From CBDFKQ01 sp965248855 (lineage in GTDB: Bacteria > Bacteroidota > Bacteroidia > Cytophagales > 172606-1): a DNA stretch of 64,000 bases. The stretch spans positions 1 through 64,000 of the forward strand of contig CBDFKQ010000008.1 in assembly GCA_965248855.1 (NCBI GenBank), in the 5' to 3' direction. Shown here piece after piece: positions 18,697-26,391 of the stretch (position 1 is the first letter of the stretch; every line of letters begins with the position of its first letter). The position numbers were made by a program, and so were the translations under genes. The notes beneath the pieces were generated by a model. It saw only the letters and a list, made by a program, of their open reading frames with translations. It was not told where the DNA came from and did no database searches.

Positions 18697-18772
18697 AATA
18701 TGTATAGAAAAGAACTTTTCTATACATATTAGATAAACGTGTATAGAAAATGGCACTTTTCTATACACGTTT
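18697..18772. repeat. Two tandem perfect palindromes sharing the core GTATAGAAAA
   Basis: Palindrome 1 (18697-18730) has arms AATATGTATAGAAAAG and CTTTTCTATACATATT around two bases. Palindrome 2 (18735-18772) has arms AAACGTGTATAGAAAA and TTTTCTATACACGTTT around six bases (TGGCAC). A further half site, ATATGTATAGA, lies at 18778-18788. All arms are perfect 16-mers. They sit between the fic stop codon and the ribD start. They could be operators for a dimeric regulator or stable hairpins. Neither is followed by a classical T-run on the minus strand, so simple termination is not the obvious reading. Confidence 0.85.
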
Positions 18773-18790
18773 TTACGATATGTATAGATT

Positions 18791-19876
18791 TTATATATGT
18801 TTGTTTCCGGCATTACTAAGCAAATCATAAAGGGCTTGATTAACATAATAATTTTCACGGCCAATTTTTTGTTTATTTAAAAGGTTTACTTTAACTAATT
18901 CTTCTAAATATCTTGTCGCGGTTACACGTGAAATGCCTAAATCTTTAACAATAAAATCTATTTTGGTATAAGGATGGTAAAATAAATTATTAAGTAAATC
19001 CTGACTATAAATTTTAGGCAGTTTTTCCCGCATTTCATTCTTGAAAGATTGCATTTGACTTTTTATTTTATATATTAAACTAATAGCTTGATGCGAGGTT
19101 TGAATAACGCCTTCAAGCAAAAAAATAATCCACTCTTCCCAAACTCCGGTATCTCTCACATGTTGTAATAAACTATAGTAAGTAGATTTATTTATATTAA
19201 TATACCTACTGAGATAGAGTACCGGGATATTAAGAAGATTTTCTTTAACCAAATACAAAATATTTATAATCCTTCCCGTTCTTCCGTTACCGTCATAAAA
19301 AGGATGAATACTTTCAAATTGATGATGGATGACAGCCATTTTTACTAATGGGTCCAAATCGGAAAGCTTATCATCATTGATAAACGCTTCCAAATTATCC
19401 ATTAATTTAATAATATCATTTGGATGTTGCGGTGGTGTGTATATAATTTCACCGGTTAAATCATTTTTTAACGAAGTGCCCGGTAATTTTCTATAACCTG
19501 CATTATTTTCTTCAATTTCTCTCTGAATTTTTAAAATGAAATTATTTGTAAGTAATCCGGTTTCACGAACCGATTCAAACCCCGATCTTAATGCTTTTGC
19601 ATAATTATTAACTTCTTTTGCGGCAATAGTTATTAAATGATTTTTAAGGATATCAGTTTTAAAAAGTTCATCATGGGTGGTAATAATGTTTTCAATTGCT
19701 GAACTGTCCTTCGCTTCTTGTAGAGAAAGAGTATTAATTAATATTGACTGGTTTGGAATAACATTGGTAGCACCCTTTAATTCTGCCAGTGATCGATGGG
19801 CGTTTGCTACTTTTTTCAAAACTGTTTTGGATTCAACATCTACGATAACCGGAAGTAAAGAAATACTATAATCCAT
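18791..19876 (-). CDS. Fic family protein (class II, N-terminally inhibited) with C-terminal winged helix
   Basis: 361 residues. An N-terminal Fic_N domain contains the inhibitory motif S/TxxxE(G/N) as S58-S-A-I-E62-N63. The Fic core carries HPFYDGNGRTGR starting at His191, the complete catalytic HPFx(D/E)GNGRxxR motif. Residues ~300-350 (IDFIVKDLGISRVTATRYLEEL) form a winged helix-turn-helix. Such proteins usually transfer AMP from ATP to a hydroxyl side chain of a target protein, or to themselves, and are held off by the inhibitory glutamate. The HTH suggests DNA binding and autoregulation. A 12-bp palindrome lies 25 bp before its start. The cellular target is unknown. Confidence 0.92.
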   Translation of the reverse strand: MDYSISLLPVIVDVESKTVLKKVANAHRSLAELKGATNVIPNQSILINTLSLQEAKDSSAIENIITTHDELFKTDILKNHLITIAAKEVNNYAKALRSGFESVRETGLLTNNFILKIQREIEENNAGYRKLPGTSLKNDLTGEIIYTPPQHPNDIIKLMDNLEAFINDDKLSDLDPLVKMAVIHHQFESIHPFYDGNGRTGRIINILYLVKENLLNIPVLYLSRYININKSTYYSLLQHVRDTGVWEEWIIFLLEGVIQTSHQAISLIYKIKSQMQSFKNEMREKLPKIYSQDLLNNLFYHPYTKIDFIVKDLGISRVTATRYLEELVKVNLLNKQKIGRENYYVNQALYDLLSNAGNKHI

Positions 19877-19900
19877 GATTTTAAATTATTTAAAAAAACT

Positions 19901-19912
19901 ATTTCTAGAAAT
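19901..19912. promoter_or_regulatory. Palindrome ATTTCTAGAAAT upstream of fic
   Basis: A perfect 12-bp palindrome centred about 30 bp before the fic start codon. Its position and symmetry suit an autoregulatory operator for the HTH of the Fic protein. It resembles the TTTTCTATAC arms found downstream of fic only in the TTTCTA core, so a shared regulator is speculative. Confidence 0.35.
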
Positions 19913-20141
19913 GAGTTATACAAAATTGAAAGTTGCACAACCTTTTCTAAACCAAAAAGAAAATAAAACAACAAAAATAAATCTTATAATTATGAGTTTA
20001 TCAATATCAATAAACTCATATTAAGGTCAACAAAATTTAAAAGAACAAAAGATTCGTTTGTAAACATAGTTTCTTAAAATAAAATTTTCAGACAAGAAAT
20101 TATAATCTCGCAAATTAAAGGTTGAATATTGGAAAATTTAT

Positions 20142-20439
20142 TGGCTGTTGTATACCAATAATTTTTTTAAGCTCTCACACTGTTCCGGACGTTCGCTTTT
20201 CGCGGCATCTGAAACGACAGATAAAATAGGATTTGCAATCCGGGGAAGTACAAAGAGAATAATTTAGAGTAAAATAATGCATCTGAATTAAACTTTCGCA
20301 GTTGTTGGTATCCTACCAATGATATAGAATGGCAAATAGCCGACAGGTTACAAACTTATTTTTAGATTCTCAGCTAATAGACAGAGAATAATAAAGCAGT
20401 GTTCATTTTTTCACTTCTGCAATTGTAGTTTATATTTTC
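20142..20439. repeat. Dispersed ~300-bp non-coding repeat, copy A
   Basis: This stretch recurs in the same orientation at 22022-22320. About nine of ten bases match by eye through the central part (from GTTCCGGA near 20182 to TTTATATTTT near 20438). Both copies contain a GC-rich block TTCGCTTTTCGCGGCATC, a hairpin GTTGGTA/TACCAAT and a hairpin TAGCC-GACA-GGTTA. No open frame is shared, so it is not a gene. It occupies much of the 811-bp gap between fic and the propeller gene. The rest of the gap shows a small hairpin CAGGTG-TCTT-CACCTG at 20450-20465 and no gene. A 65-codon frame at 20466-20663 is not supported. Confidence 0.85.
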
Positions 20440-20687
20440 CATCCCGAGGCAGGTGTCTTCACCTGATGCTAAACTTTGGAGGAAAATTAGTTGCATGTGA
20501 TGATGCCTCCACGGAGGTAAGAGTCAAAAGTTACAACTTGCTGAAGATTGAAAAAAAAAGAAAATATAAAAAAATCTGTATTAAAAGAAAGAAACCCGGG
20601 ATTAACCGGAAGTTCTTTCTTTTTACAGTTACGTTTTCATCGAACAGAATTTTTAACTCCTAATAAAACTTTGTTGTAATTATAATT

Positions 20688-21953
20688 TTAATTAATTACA
20701 ATTCCCTGAGGCCTTACTGTCGGAGCGACTGCAATTTGTGTAGGTTCATTTGGTTCCGACAACATTCCATCATCGCTAACCTTTATTACATGTAAATAAT
20801 TATAATTAACACTAAAATCCGGATTGGCATGTTGACTAACAATGTATAAATATTTTCCATCTGTGCTTAGTTCTTCATGAAATGGTTCACTTGATGTTAC
20901 CATTCCTGCAGGACTTTTACTGTCAAACAATGGCCCGGCCGCTTTTAATGCAAAAGTTTGTTTTAGTGTTGGGGATAGTGAATTAGATATATCATATATT
21001 CCTACTGTAGATTCTGCAGAATTTAAAACATACATCCTGCTTCCCTGAGCATTTGTTCTTAACCAACAAGCAGCTTTACCTGCGGCAATGGAAGATTGAA
21101 ATGTTAAGATACCACTAGATTGATCAATTGAATAAATTCCTACTTTACCTTGTACCGGAAACCCTACATATAAAACGTTGTCTTTTGGATGTTCAACCAA
21201 ACCTAATGCTCCACCATCTCCGGGTATTACAAGAGGTGCATTAGCATTCAAAGTACCATCTGCTTTAATTGTAAATGACCTTAATGTACCTACAGATGGA
21301 ATTGTCATAAAGCCAAGAAAATCTGTACCAAAGAGTAAATTTCCATTTTTAGAAATGTAAGCATAAGATGGGGAGCTGCCAATTGTTGTGTTAATTGTAG
21401 AATTTGAAACAGACGATAATTTACCTTCAGCACCAATTGAAAAAACGGTGTAATTCGGAGAGGAATTATTCGTCTGGTTAGGATCTTGGTTTTTATTTAC
21501 TACATACAAGTAATTATTATGAATACCAACACTCACAGGATTGACACCTCCGGAGGGAAAAGGAGAACCGGAAATCTGGTTAAGACTTCCATCAGAGTTA
21601 ATATCAAAAACTGCTATAGTATTACTACCTCCATTCACAGCAAATAACCTTTTATTGTCAGCACTCATAATCATTGGCTTATCATTGTCATCGGGTCCTA
21701 AAATTTGTTTAGGATTGGCAGTACCCTTTCCACCGGTTGAATACGGGCTTCCGGACATTACTGTAAGCTGTCCGTCATCTCCTCTTTTATATGCAAGAAT
21801 TGTATTGTTGTTTGGATCGTTACTTTCAATATAAATTACCTTATTAACAGGTTTGTTATCATCATCTTTTTTACAACTACTTGCAAATACTGAAAGTAGT
21901 GTTAAGGTTATAATTCCGAAAAATCGTATATTATTATTTTTTATATTTTTCAT
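20688..21953 (-). CDS. Beta-propeller lipoprotein (lactonase/YVTN-like)
   Basis: 421 residues. A lipoprotein signal ends ...LLSVFASSC at residue ~27, followed by KKDDDNKPV, so it should be anchored in the envelope. The remainder is a seven-bladed propeller of the 6-phosphogluconolactonase/YVTN type, with repeated motifs such as LFAVNGGSNTIAVFDINSDGSL, YVVNKNQDP and GKYLYIVSQHANPDF. No catalytic role can be read from the sequence, and members act as lactonases or as binding scaffolds. The gene stands alone and is bracketed by direct ~300-bp repeats (20142-20439 and 22022-22320), which suggests it moved or was duplicated as a unit. Confidence 0.85.
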   Translation of the reverse strand: MKNIKNNNIRFFGIITLTLLSVFASSCKKDDDNKPVNKVIYIESNDPNNNTILAYKRGDDGQLTVMSGSPYSTGGKGTANPKQILGPDDNDKPMIMSADNKRLFAVNGGSNTIAVFDINSDGSLNQISGSPFPSGGVNPVSVGIHNNYLYVVNKNQDPNQTNNSSPNYTVFSIGAEGKLSSVSNSTINTTIGSSPSYAYISKNGNLLFGTDFLGFMTIPSVGTLRSFTIKADGTLNANAPLVIPGDGGALGLVEHPKDNVLYVGFPVQGKVGIYSIDQSSGILTFQSSIAAGKAACWLRTNAQGSRMYVLNSAESTVGIYDISNSLSPTLKQTFALKAAGPLFDSKSPAGMVTSSEPFHEELSTDGKYLYIVSQHANPDFSVNYNYLHVIKVSDDGMLSEPNEPTQIAVAPTVRPQGIVIN

Positions 21954-22021
21954 AAATATTTTTATTTAATTTGAGTTTTTCAAATTAAATAAAATATTGT
22001 GCCAAATTTTCCCTCCCGTGG

Positions 22022-22320
22022 CAGTTGTCTTCACCAATGCTATTTAAATAAGAACACGCTGTTCCGGATGTTCGCTTTTCGCGGCATCGGGAACGACAGA
22101 TAAAATAGGATTTGCTAGTCCGGGGAAGTACAAAGAGAAATAATTTAGAGTAAAAAAAGCATCTGAATTAAAACTTTTGCCGTTGTTGGTATTCTACCAA
22201 CGATATAGAATGGGCAAATAGCCGACAGGCTACATACTTATTTTATATTTTCTGATAATAGACAAAGAATAATAAAGCAGTGTTCATTTTTTTACATTTG
22301 CAATTATAGGTTTATATTTT
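22022..22320. repeat. Dispersed ~300-bp non-coding repeat, copy B
   Basis: This is the counterpart of 20142-20439 in direct orientation, displaced by about 1.88 kb with the propeller gene between. Its hairpins are better preserved than in copy A: GTTGGTA-TTC-TACCAAC at ~22185-22201 and TAGCC-GACA-GGCTA at ~22219-22232. The following 80 bases (22321-22400) continue with a third hairpin, TAGCC-TCTC-GGCTA, and CCGGGTACCAACAA. Part of that tail recurs near 30761. It fills most of the 453-bp gap, and nothing else is visible there. Confidence 0.85.
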
Positions 22321-22406
22321 ATTTGAAAGAAAATATAATTATAGTTTATCAGAGATTTGGAATTAGCCTCTCGGCTATTAGTCATTCCGGGTACCAACAA
22401 AGGCAA

Positions 22407-22964
22407 TTAATTAAACTTTCGGGGCAAAGGATTTATTTTTAAAAAATATTCACATGGTTTGTAACTATAAATATAATCAAGCATTTCGTTTATGGCAGAT
22501 TCAAGTTCAATATGAAAGTCAGGATGAAGTTTTTGTACTTTATTTAAAACCTGTATAGCTTTTTTTACTACATATTCTGCAAAAGTATCAGCTTCGCGCA
22601 TGTTTTGATTTAAAAAGTTTAACTGATTATAAAAAAAGAAATTGACTAATGATGAAAGTAGAAGCACTTCGCCAAATTTATCTTTAGTAATTTTGTAGTG
22701 ATAGGTGATAAATCCACTCAGATTACGCATTTCCATTAAAATATATCCCGGGCTATTAAAATATGTTTTTGAAGAAATTTTTTCAATGTCGTCCAACAAT
22801 TCATTTCTTCTTTCAATCATAATTTCGTCATCACCTAAAAGTTTATGTTCTAATTGAGAAGTAAGCAGCTCATCCTTACTAATTAATCTTATCAGTAATT
22901 TATTTTTATCCTTTTCAGGCATTAACAAAATAGCATTCTCAAGATGCTTTGCTATTTTAGGCAT
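22407..22964 (-). CDS. Hypothetical helical protein
   Basis: 185 residues, mostly helical, starting MPKIAKHLENAILLMPEKDKNKLLIRLISKD, with no signal peptide or membrane segment. I do not recognise the family. Its features are a charged N-terminal half, a central hydrophobic stretch (VLLLSSLVNFFFYNQLNFL near residue 105) and an Asp/Glu-rich C-terminal helix ending ...FLKINPLPRKFN. It is a single-gene unit with repeat copy B directly downstream of its stop codon. Codon use resembles its neighbours, so it is likely a real gene. Confidence 0.7.
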   Translation of the reverse strand: MPKIAKHLENAILLMPEKDKNKLLIRLISKDELLTSQLEHKLLGDDEIMIERRNELLDDIEKISSKTYFNSPGYILMEMRNLSGFITYHYKITKDKFGEVLLLSSLVNFFFYNQLNFLNQNMREADTFAEYVVKKAIQVLNKVQKLHPDFHIELESAINEMLDYIYSYKPCEYFLKINPLPRKFN

Positions 22965-23177
22965 TTTTTATATTGTTTGATTGCTTTATATATAGTGCAA
23001 GATTAAATAAAATAAAACTTCATTTCAATTATTTTATTCTTTTTGCATATTAAAGATACTTGGCTAATAAAGAGAAGATTATATAACAAACTAATGTCCG
23101 GTTTTCACTGTCGTTATTTGGAATTCTGAGATTTGAATATAGGTTTCAGCTGTTAGATACCATAACCAAGGCAACAT

Positions 23178-23225
23178 TAAAAAAAAGTGATTAAAAATTG
23201 GAGATACCCCAACTTTTAATCACTT
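23178..23225 (-). terminator. Rho-independent terminator after the 23304-24260 lipoprotein gene
   Basis: Read on the minus strand, stem AAGTGATTAAAA pairs with TTTTAATCACTT around an inner GTTGG/CCAAT stem and is followed by eight T residues. It starts about 80 bp after the stop codon of the lipoprotein gene. The rest of the 339-bp gap (22965-23303) holds no gene that I can see. Confidence 0.8.
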
Positions 23226-23303
23226 ACACAAACTAATTAATTCTACTGAATAATATTTATTAAACTCCGTTAGTTCTACCAGCTTTTACTGATTAAAGTT
23301 CAA

Positions 23304-24260
23304 CTATCGTTGAACTTTAACGTCAATATTGATAGTACCGGATACACCTGTATCAGGGATGCTGTTTACTTTGATAAATCCTTTTTTACCATCAGCCCTT
23401 TTAAATGCAATTATATCGCCGGCACTTACTGTTATACTTTGTTGAGTCCCCGTAATGTCATAAGCTGCCAATGTAGCATCGCTTGCATTTGTGAAATCAC
23501 TTAGGTTAGCTACTTTTACAGATGAAAATATAGTTCCGGGTCCACCTGCGGTACTGTGTGAGGAATTTGAATCTTCACAACCTGTAGCATCAGTAGATTG
23601 ACCTAATACAGCCCTTTGGGGATTAGATGAAAATGTAGGTGTAGGGGTACTACCATTAGATAAATAAGTAATATCTATATCATTTACATTTGAATATACA
23701 TCGCATGCTACGTAAAGTTGACCTGTAGCTGACGACAACCTTGATGCTGCTGCATTAGTTTGAGCACCCAATACAATGCCGGAATAAGTATTAAGCGTTG
23801 CACTTGAAGATGGATTTATTATCAATAATTTTCTTGAAAAATTTCCGCCACTTTCATCCACTTCAAAATATAAATATTTTGTTTTAGTTGCCGAAACCGG
23901 GAAAGTATAATTTACATTTTTTATTTGTTGCTTATCAGTATTACGCAAATCAATTGGAGAGCCTCCTATTTGAGATCCTCTGGTATTAATAGAATCCGCT
24001 TCATATACCCTCAGTTTTTGCGGTCTATCGCCTTTAGGACTTTTTTGCACGCTTACTGCTACAGAAATAAAATTACCGGGTGCGGCCGTGATGGATACAT
24101 CGCCTGTGCCGGGATAATTAAGGAAGGAAATTTGTACATCCCCGGTGGCCGGTGGTAAAGTTGCTTGCGGACTTTCGGAAGTTTTGCTGCAACTGCTCAT
24201 CAAGCCTACAGTAGCGATAAATGAAAATACCGCAAAAAATTGTTTTGTTAGTTTGTTCAT
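23304..24260 (-). CDS. Putative lipoprotein of unknown function
   Basis: 318 residues. The lipoprotein signal ends at ...ATVGLMSSC (Cys24), followed by a Ser/Thr/Pro-rich linker (SKTSESPQATLPPATGD) and a beta-rich region. The pattern resembles Bacteroidota outer-surface Ig-like proteins, but I cannot name a family. Residues ~45-150 and ~150-310 look like two beta domains. A single Cys near residue 228 (ATGCEDSNSSHS) and Ser/Thr/Asn richness are notable. It is a monocistronic unit with a strong terminator downstream. Confidence 0.75.
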   Translation of the reverse strand: MNKLTKQFFAVFSFIATVGLMSSCSKTSESPQATLPPATGDVQISFLNYPGTGDVSITAAPGNFISVAVSVQKSPKGDRPQKLRVYEADSINTRGSQIGGSPIDLRNTDKQQIKNVNYTFPVSATKTKYLYFEVDESGGNFSRKLLIINPSSSATLNTYSGIVLGAQTNAAASRLSSATGQLYVACDVYSNVNDIDITYLSNGSTPTPTFSSNPQRAVLGQSTDATGCEDSNSSHSTAGGPGTIFSSVKVANLSDFTNASDATLAAYDITGTQQSITVSAGDIIAFKRADGKKGFIKVNSIPDTGVSGTINIDVKVQR

Positions 24261-24395
24261 ATTGTTTTTAGGTTATAAAATTAAAAAAGCAGGCGCTTTT
24301 TCTATGCTACAAAAAAAGTATGCCCGTCTTCATAATTAATCATGCGCATATCTTTCACGTTTTTTCGAAATACATTTGCCGGTATTGGTAACCGG

Positions 24396-24444
24396 TTTAA
24401 AAAGAAATAGCTGCCAATCATATTGGCAGCTATTTCTTTTTAAA
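24396..24444. terminator. Perfect 23-bp hairpin, bidirectional terminator
   Basis: The arms 24396-24418 and 24422-24444 are exact reverse complements (core AAATAGCTGCCAAT / ATTGGCAGCTATTT) around the loop CAT, with A-run and T-run ends, so it can stop transcription in both directions. It lies 220 bp downstream of the 24665-25099 gene on the minus strand. The 404-bp gap 24261-24664 shows no gene apart from this element. Confidence 0.85.
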
Positions 24445-24664
24445 TTGCATTTATTTTAGAGAAGCATCACAATAATTTATACAGTAGTGCAAGAAATTAT
24501 CAGGAAACAGATTCAGGTTAACCATAAGGAAACCATAAATCGCAGACTTGCGTGTGGGAACGCATTGTTGTTCATTCCTTGTATGGACATTATCAGGATT
24601 AAATTAACTCGAAAAATGCTGCCATTCCCAAGGCAGAGCTTTATTAAGCTAGAGCAACAAGTTA

Positions 24665-25099
24665 TTAATTTGCAGGAGTTGAGGGTATTATTATTTTTAT
24701 TACTCTGTAAAACCTCTCACCATAATCATATTGAATCTCACCGTCATATTGGTTTTTCAACTCTTTCTTCTTCCACCTAAAATAATCTGAACGTTCTTTC
24801 TCCTTGTAACTAAGTTCTATTCCTTTAGAATCCCTTGATTTAGACAATTTGAAATAAACAGAAATATGTCCACCTTTCGATTTTAATTCTACTTTATCAA
24901 AGCTATTTGAGATTCTGTGCAAGGTATCCGCCTTAAGTAAGTCGACTAGATTAATATCTCGTCCTTTTTTCATTCTTAAATGGTCTTGGACCAAAATGGA
25001 TAAAATCAAAATATCTTTATTGTTTTCCTGAGCAATCCCTGAAACAGAATACGAAATACATCCACCAATAAAAATTATCAATGCGATCAGTTTTCTCAT
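24665..25099 (-). CDS. Hypothetical exported protein
   Basis: 144 residues with a signal peptide (MRKLIALIIFIGGCISYSVSGIAQ). The mature part is short and basic, with LVDLLKADTLHRISNSFDKVE and KSKGGHISVYFKLSKSRDSKG. I do not recognise a family. The gene stands alone between two inverted-repeat elements (24396-24444 downstream, 25141-25164 upstream). The protein is probably periplasmic. Confidence 0.65.
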   Translation of the reverse strand: MRKLIALIIFIGGCISYSVSGIAQENNKDILILSILVQDHLRMKKGRDINLVDLLKADTLHRISNSFDKVELKSKGGHISVYFKLSKSRDSKGIELSYKEKERSDYFRWKKKELKNQYDGEIQYDYGERFYRVIKIIIPSTPAN

Positions 25100-25140
25100 G
25101 TCATCCTATTTTAATGCGGAGTAATGACTCCTTCAGGGCG

Positions 25141-25164
25141 TAATTAAATCTCCAGATTTAATTA
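25141..25164. repeat. Perfect 11-bp inverted repeat
   Basis: TAATTAAATCT and AGATTTAATTA are separated by CC. The element lies about 40 bp before the start of the small exported protein gene and about 95 bp after the stop codon of the GH29-like gene. It could be an operator or a weak terminator. Confidence 0.5.
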
Positions 25165-25259
25165 TTTCATTTAAGAAATAGTCAAAAGTCTTATCAACTT
25201 TATTTACCAACGATGGCAAAGTTTACGTTTGATGATATGATAAACACAAATTCTCTCAT

Positions 25260-26240
25260 CTAATGTCTCCCCATCTTCTCTTTTAATTCTTTCAAAACCT
25301 TCAAATGGCCGGCATAAATATGACTTTTATCTATTCGCACATCCATGGTAAGCACCCCGCCATTTGCATTAATTTTATTTTTTAAATAATCAAAAAGCTG
25401 TTGGCTGTTACAAGTAGGTTCACCAGAACCCCAATCAGCACCAAGAAAGGATAATTCATGCCATTGGGCTCCGTTGCTAAAGCGGTCTTTGCATTCAGCA
25501 CCTAACAGTTTTCTTTCTTCTCCGGCCAAATAATCTTCAACGGACACTTTATCATAGTTCAAGCCCGAATTAAACGCTACAATACTTTTTGGGTTTCCAT
25601 GTTTTAAGTTTTGTGAAAGGCTTTTTCCAAAATCACTAGTAAAACCACTTTTTGTGTAACAACCGTCAATCCACCAGCCTGCTACTTTCGAGCCATATCG
25701 GTCTGACCATTCCTGAAGTACAGCGCCCCAATTTTTAATTAATTCTTTATTATAAACCCAGTTTTCGCCATTTTCATTTCTTACAAAATCCTTCGCACCT
25801 AATAATTTTGCAGCTACGGAATCCTCGGCGGGTACATCACCGGGTGCGTAAAGCATAAATTTTATCCCCTTTTTATTTAACGCATTTGCAATATCCATTG
25901 GCAGGTCACGGGTTGAACATCTTTCACCTGCTTTATGGCCGGTGATCAGATCATATTTTGAATTTGGCAAACAATAATATCCACTATTTTGCCCAACGGT
26001 AAAAAAAACATATCCTGCCCCTGCATCATAGCAATCTTGTGCGAAAGCATTGGCATCAAAAGCATTGATTTCTTTTTGGAAATCTTTTCCGGATGGTAAA
26101 AAATGGACAAAAATTCCATATTTCGCATTTTTAAACCAATCAGTGTTTAGGTTTTGGGCTTGAATAAATGGATTGTTTAACAGTAATATAAATCCCAATA
26201 ACCAAAGTTTGTTTAAGTAATGCTTAAAATTGATTTTCAT
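25260..26240 (-). CDS. Secreted GH29-like (alpha-L-fucosidase family) catalytic domain
   Basis: 326 residues with a signal peptide ending ...LLLNNPFIQA. The (beta/alpha)8 catalytic domain begins NTDWFKNAKYGIFVHF, the usual GH29 opening. The candidate nucleophile Asp192 sits in VAGWWIDGCY. The C-terminal beta-sandwich of typical ~450-600-residue fucosidases is absent. Members of this short group may act on other substrates, so the exact sugar is uncertain. It lies downstream of the PQQ-dehydrogenase fusion gene in the same direction. Confidence 0.75.
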   Translation of the reverse strand: MKINFKHYLNKLWLLGFILLLNNPFIQAQNLNTDWFKNAKYGIFVHFLPSGKDFQKEINAFDANAFAQDCYDAGAGYVFFTVGQNSGYYCLPNSKYDLITGHKAGERCSTRDLPMDIANALNKKGIKFMLYAPGDVPAEDSVAAKLLGAKDFVRNENGENWVYNKELIKNWGAVLQEWSDRYGSKVAGWWIDGCYTKSGFTSDFGKSLSQNLKHGNPKSIVAFNSGLNYDKVSVEDYLAGEERKLLGAECKDRFSNGAQWHELSFLGADWGSGEPTCNSQQLFDYLKNKINANGGVLTMDVRIDKSHIYAGHLKVLKELKEKMGRH

Positions 26241-26391
26241 AATTTTATTGTTTAAATAAATTTTAAGATGCTTCTTACCTTCAGCATCACTAGGATATTC
26301 TTAACTATGGACTATATTCTTATTTCAAAATTAAATATGAGAGCCAATATAATTTCTCAGCACTTCCTCGCTGTCTCTATCTCCTGTCTAA

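Noticed and set aside
20466..20663. 65-codon plus-strand frame beside repeat copy A
   Set aside because: The composition is basic and random-like and there is no counterpart after repeat copy B.
24487..24780. 97-codon plus-strand frame
   Set aside because: It overlaps the 3' end of the better supported exported-protein gene on the other strand.
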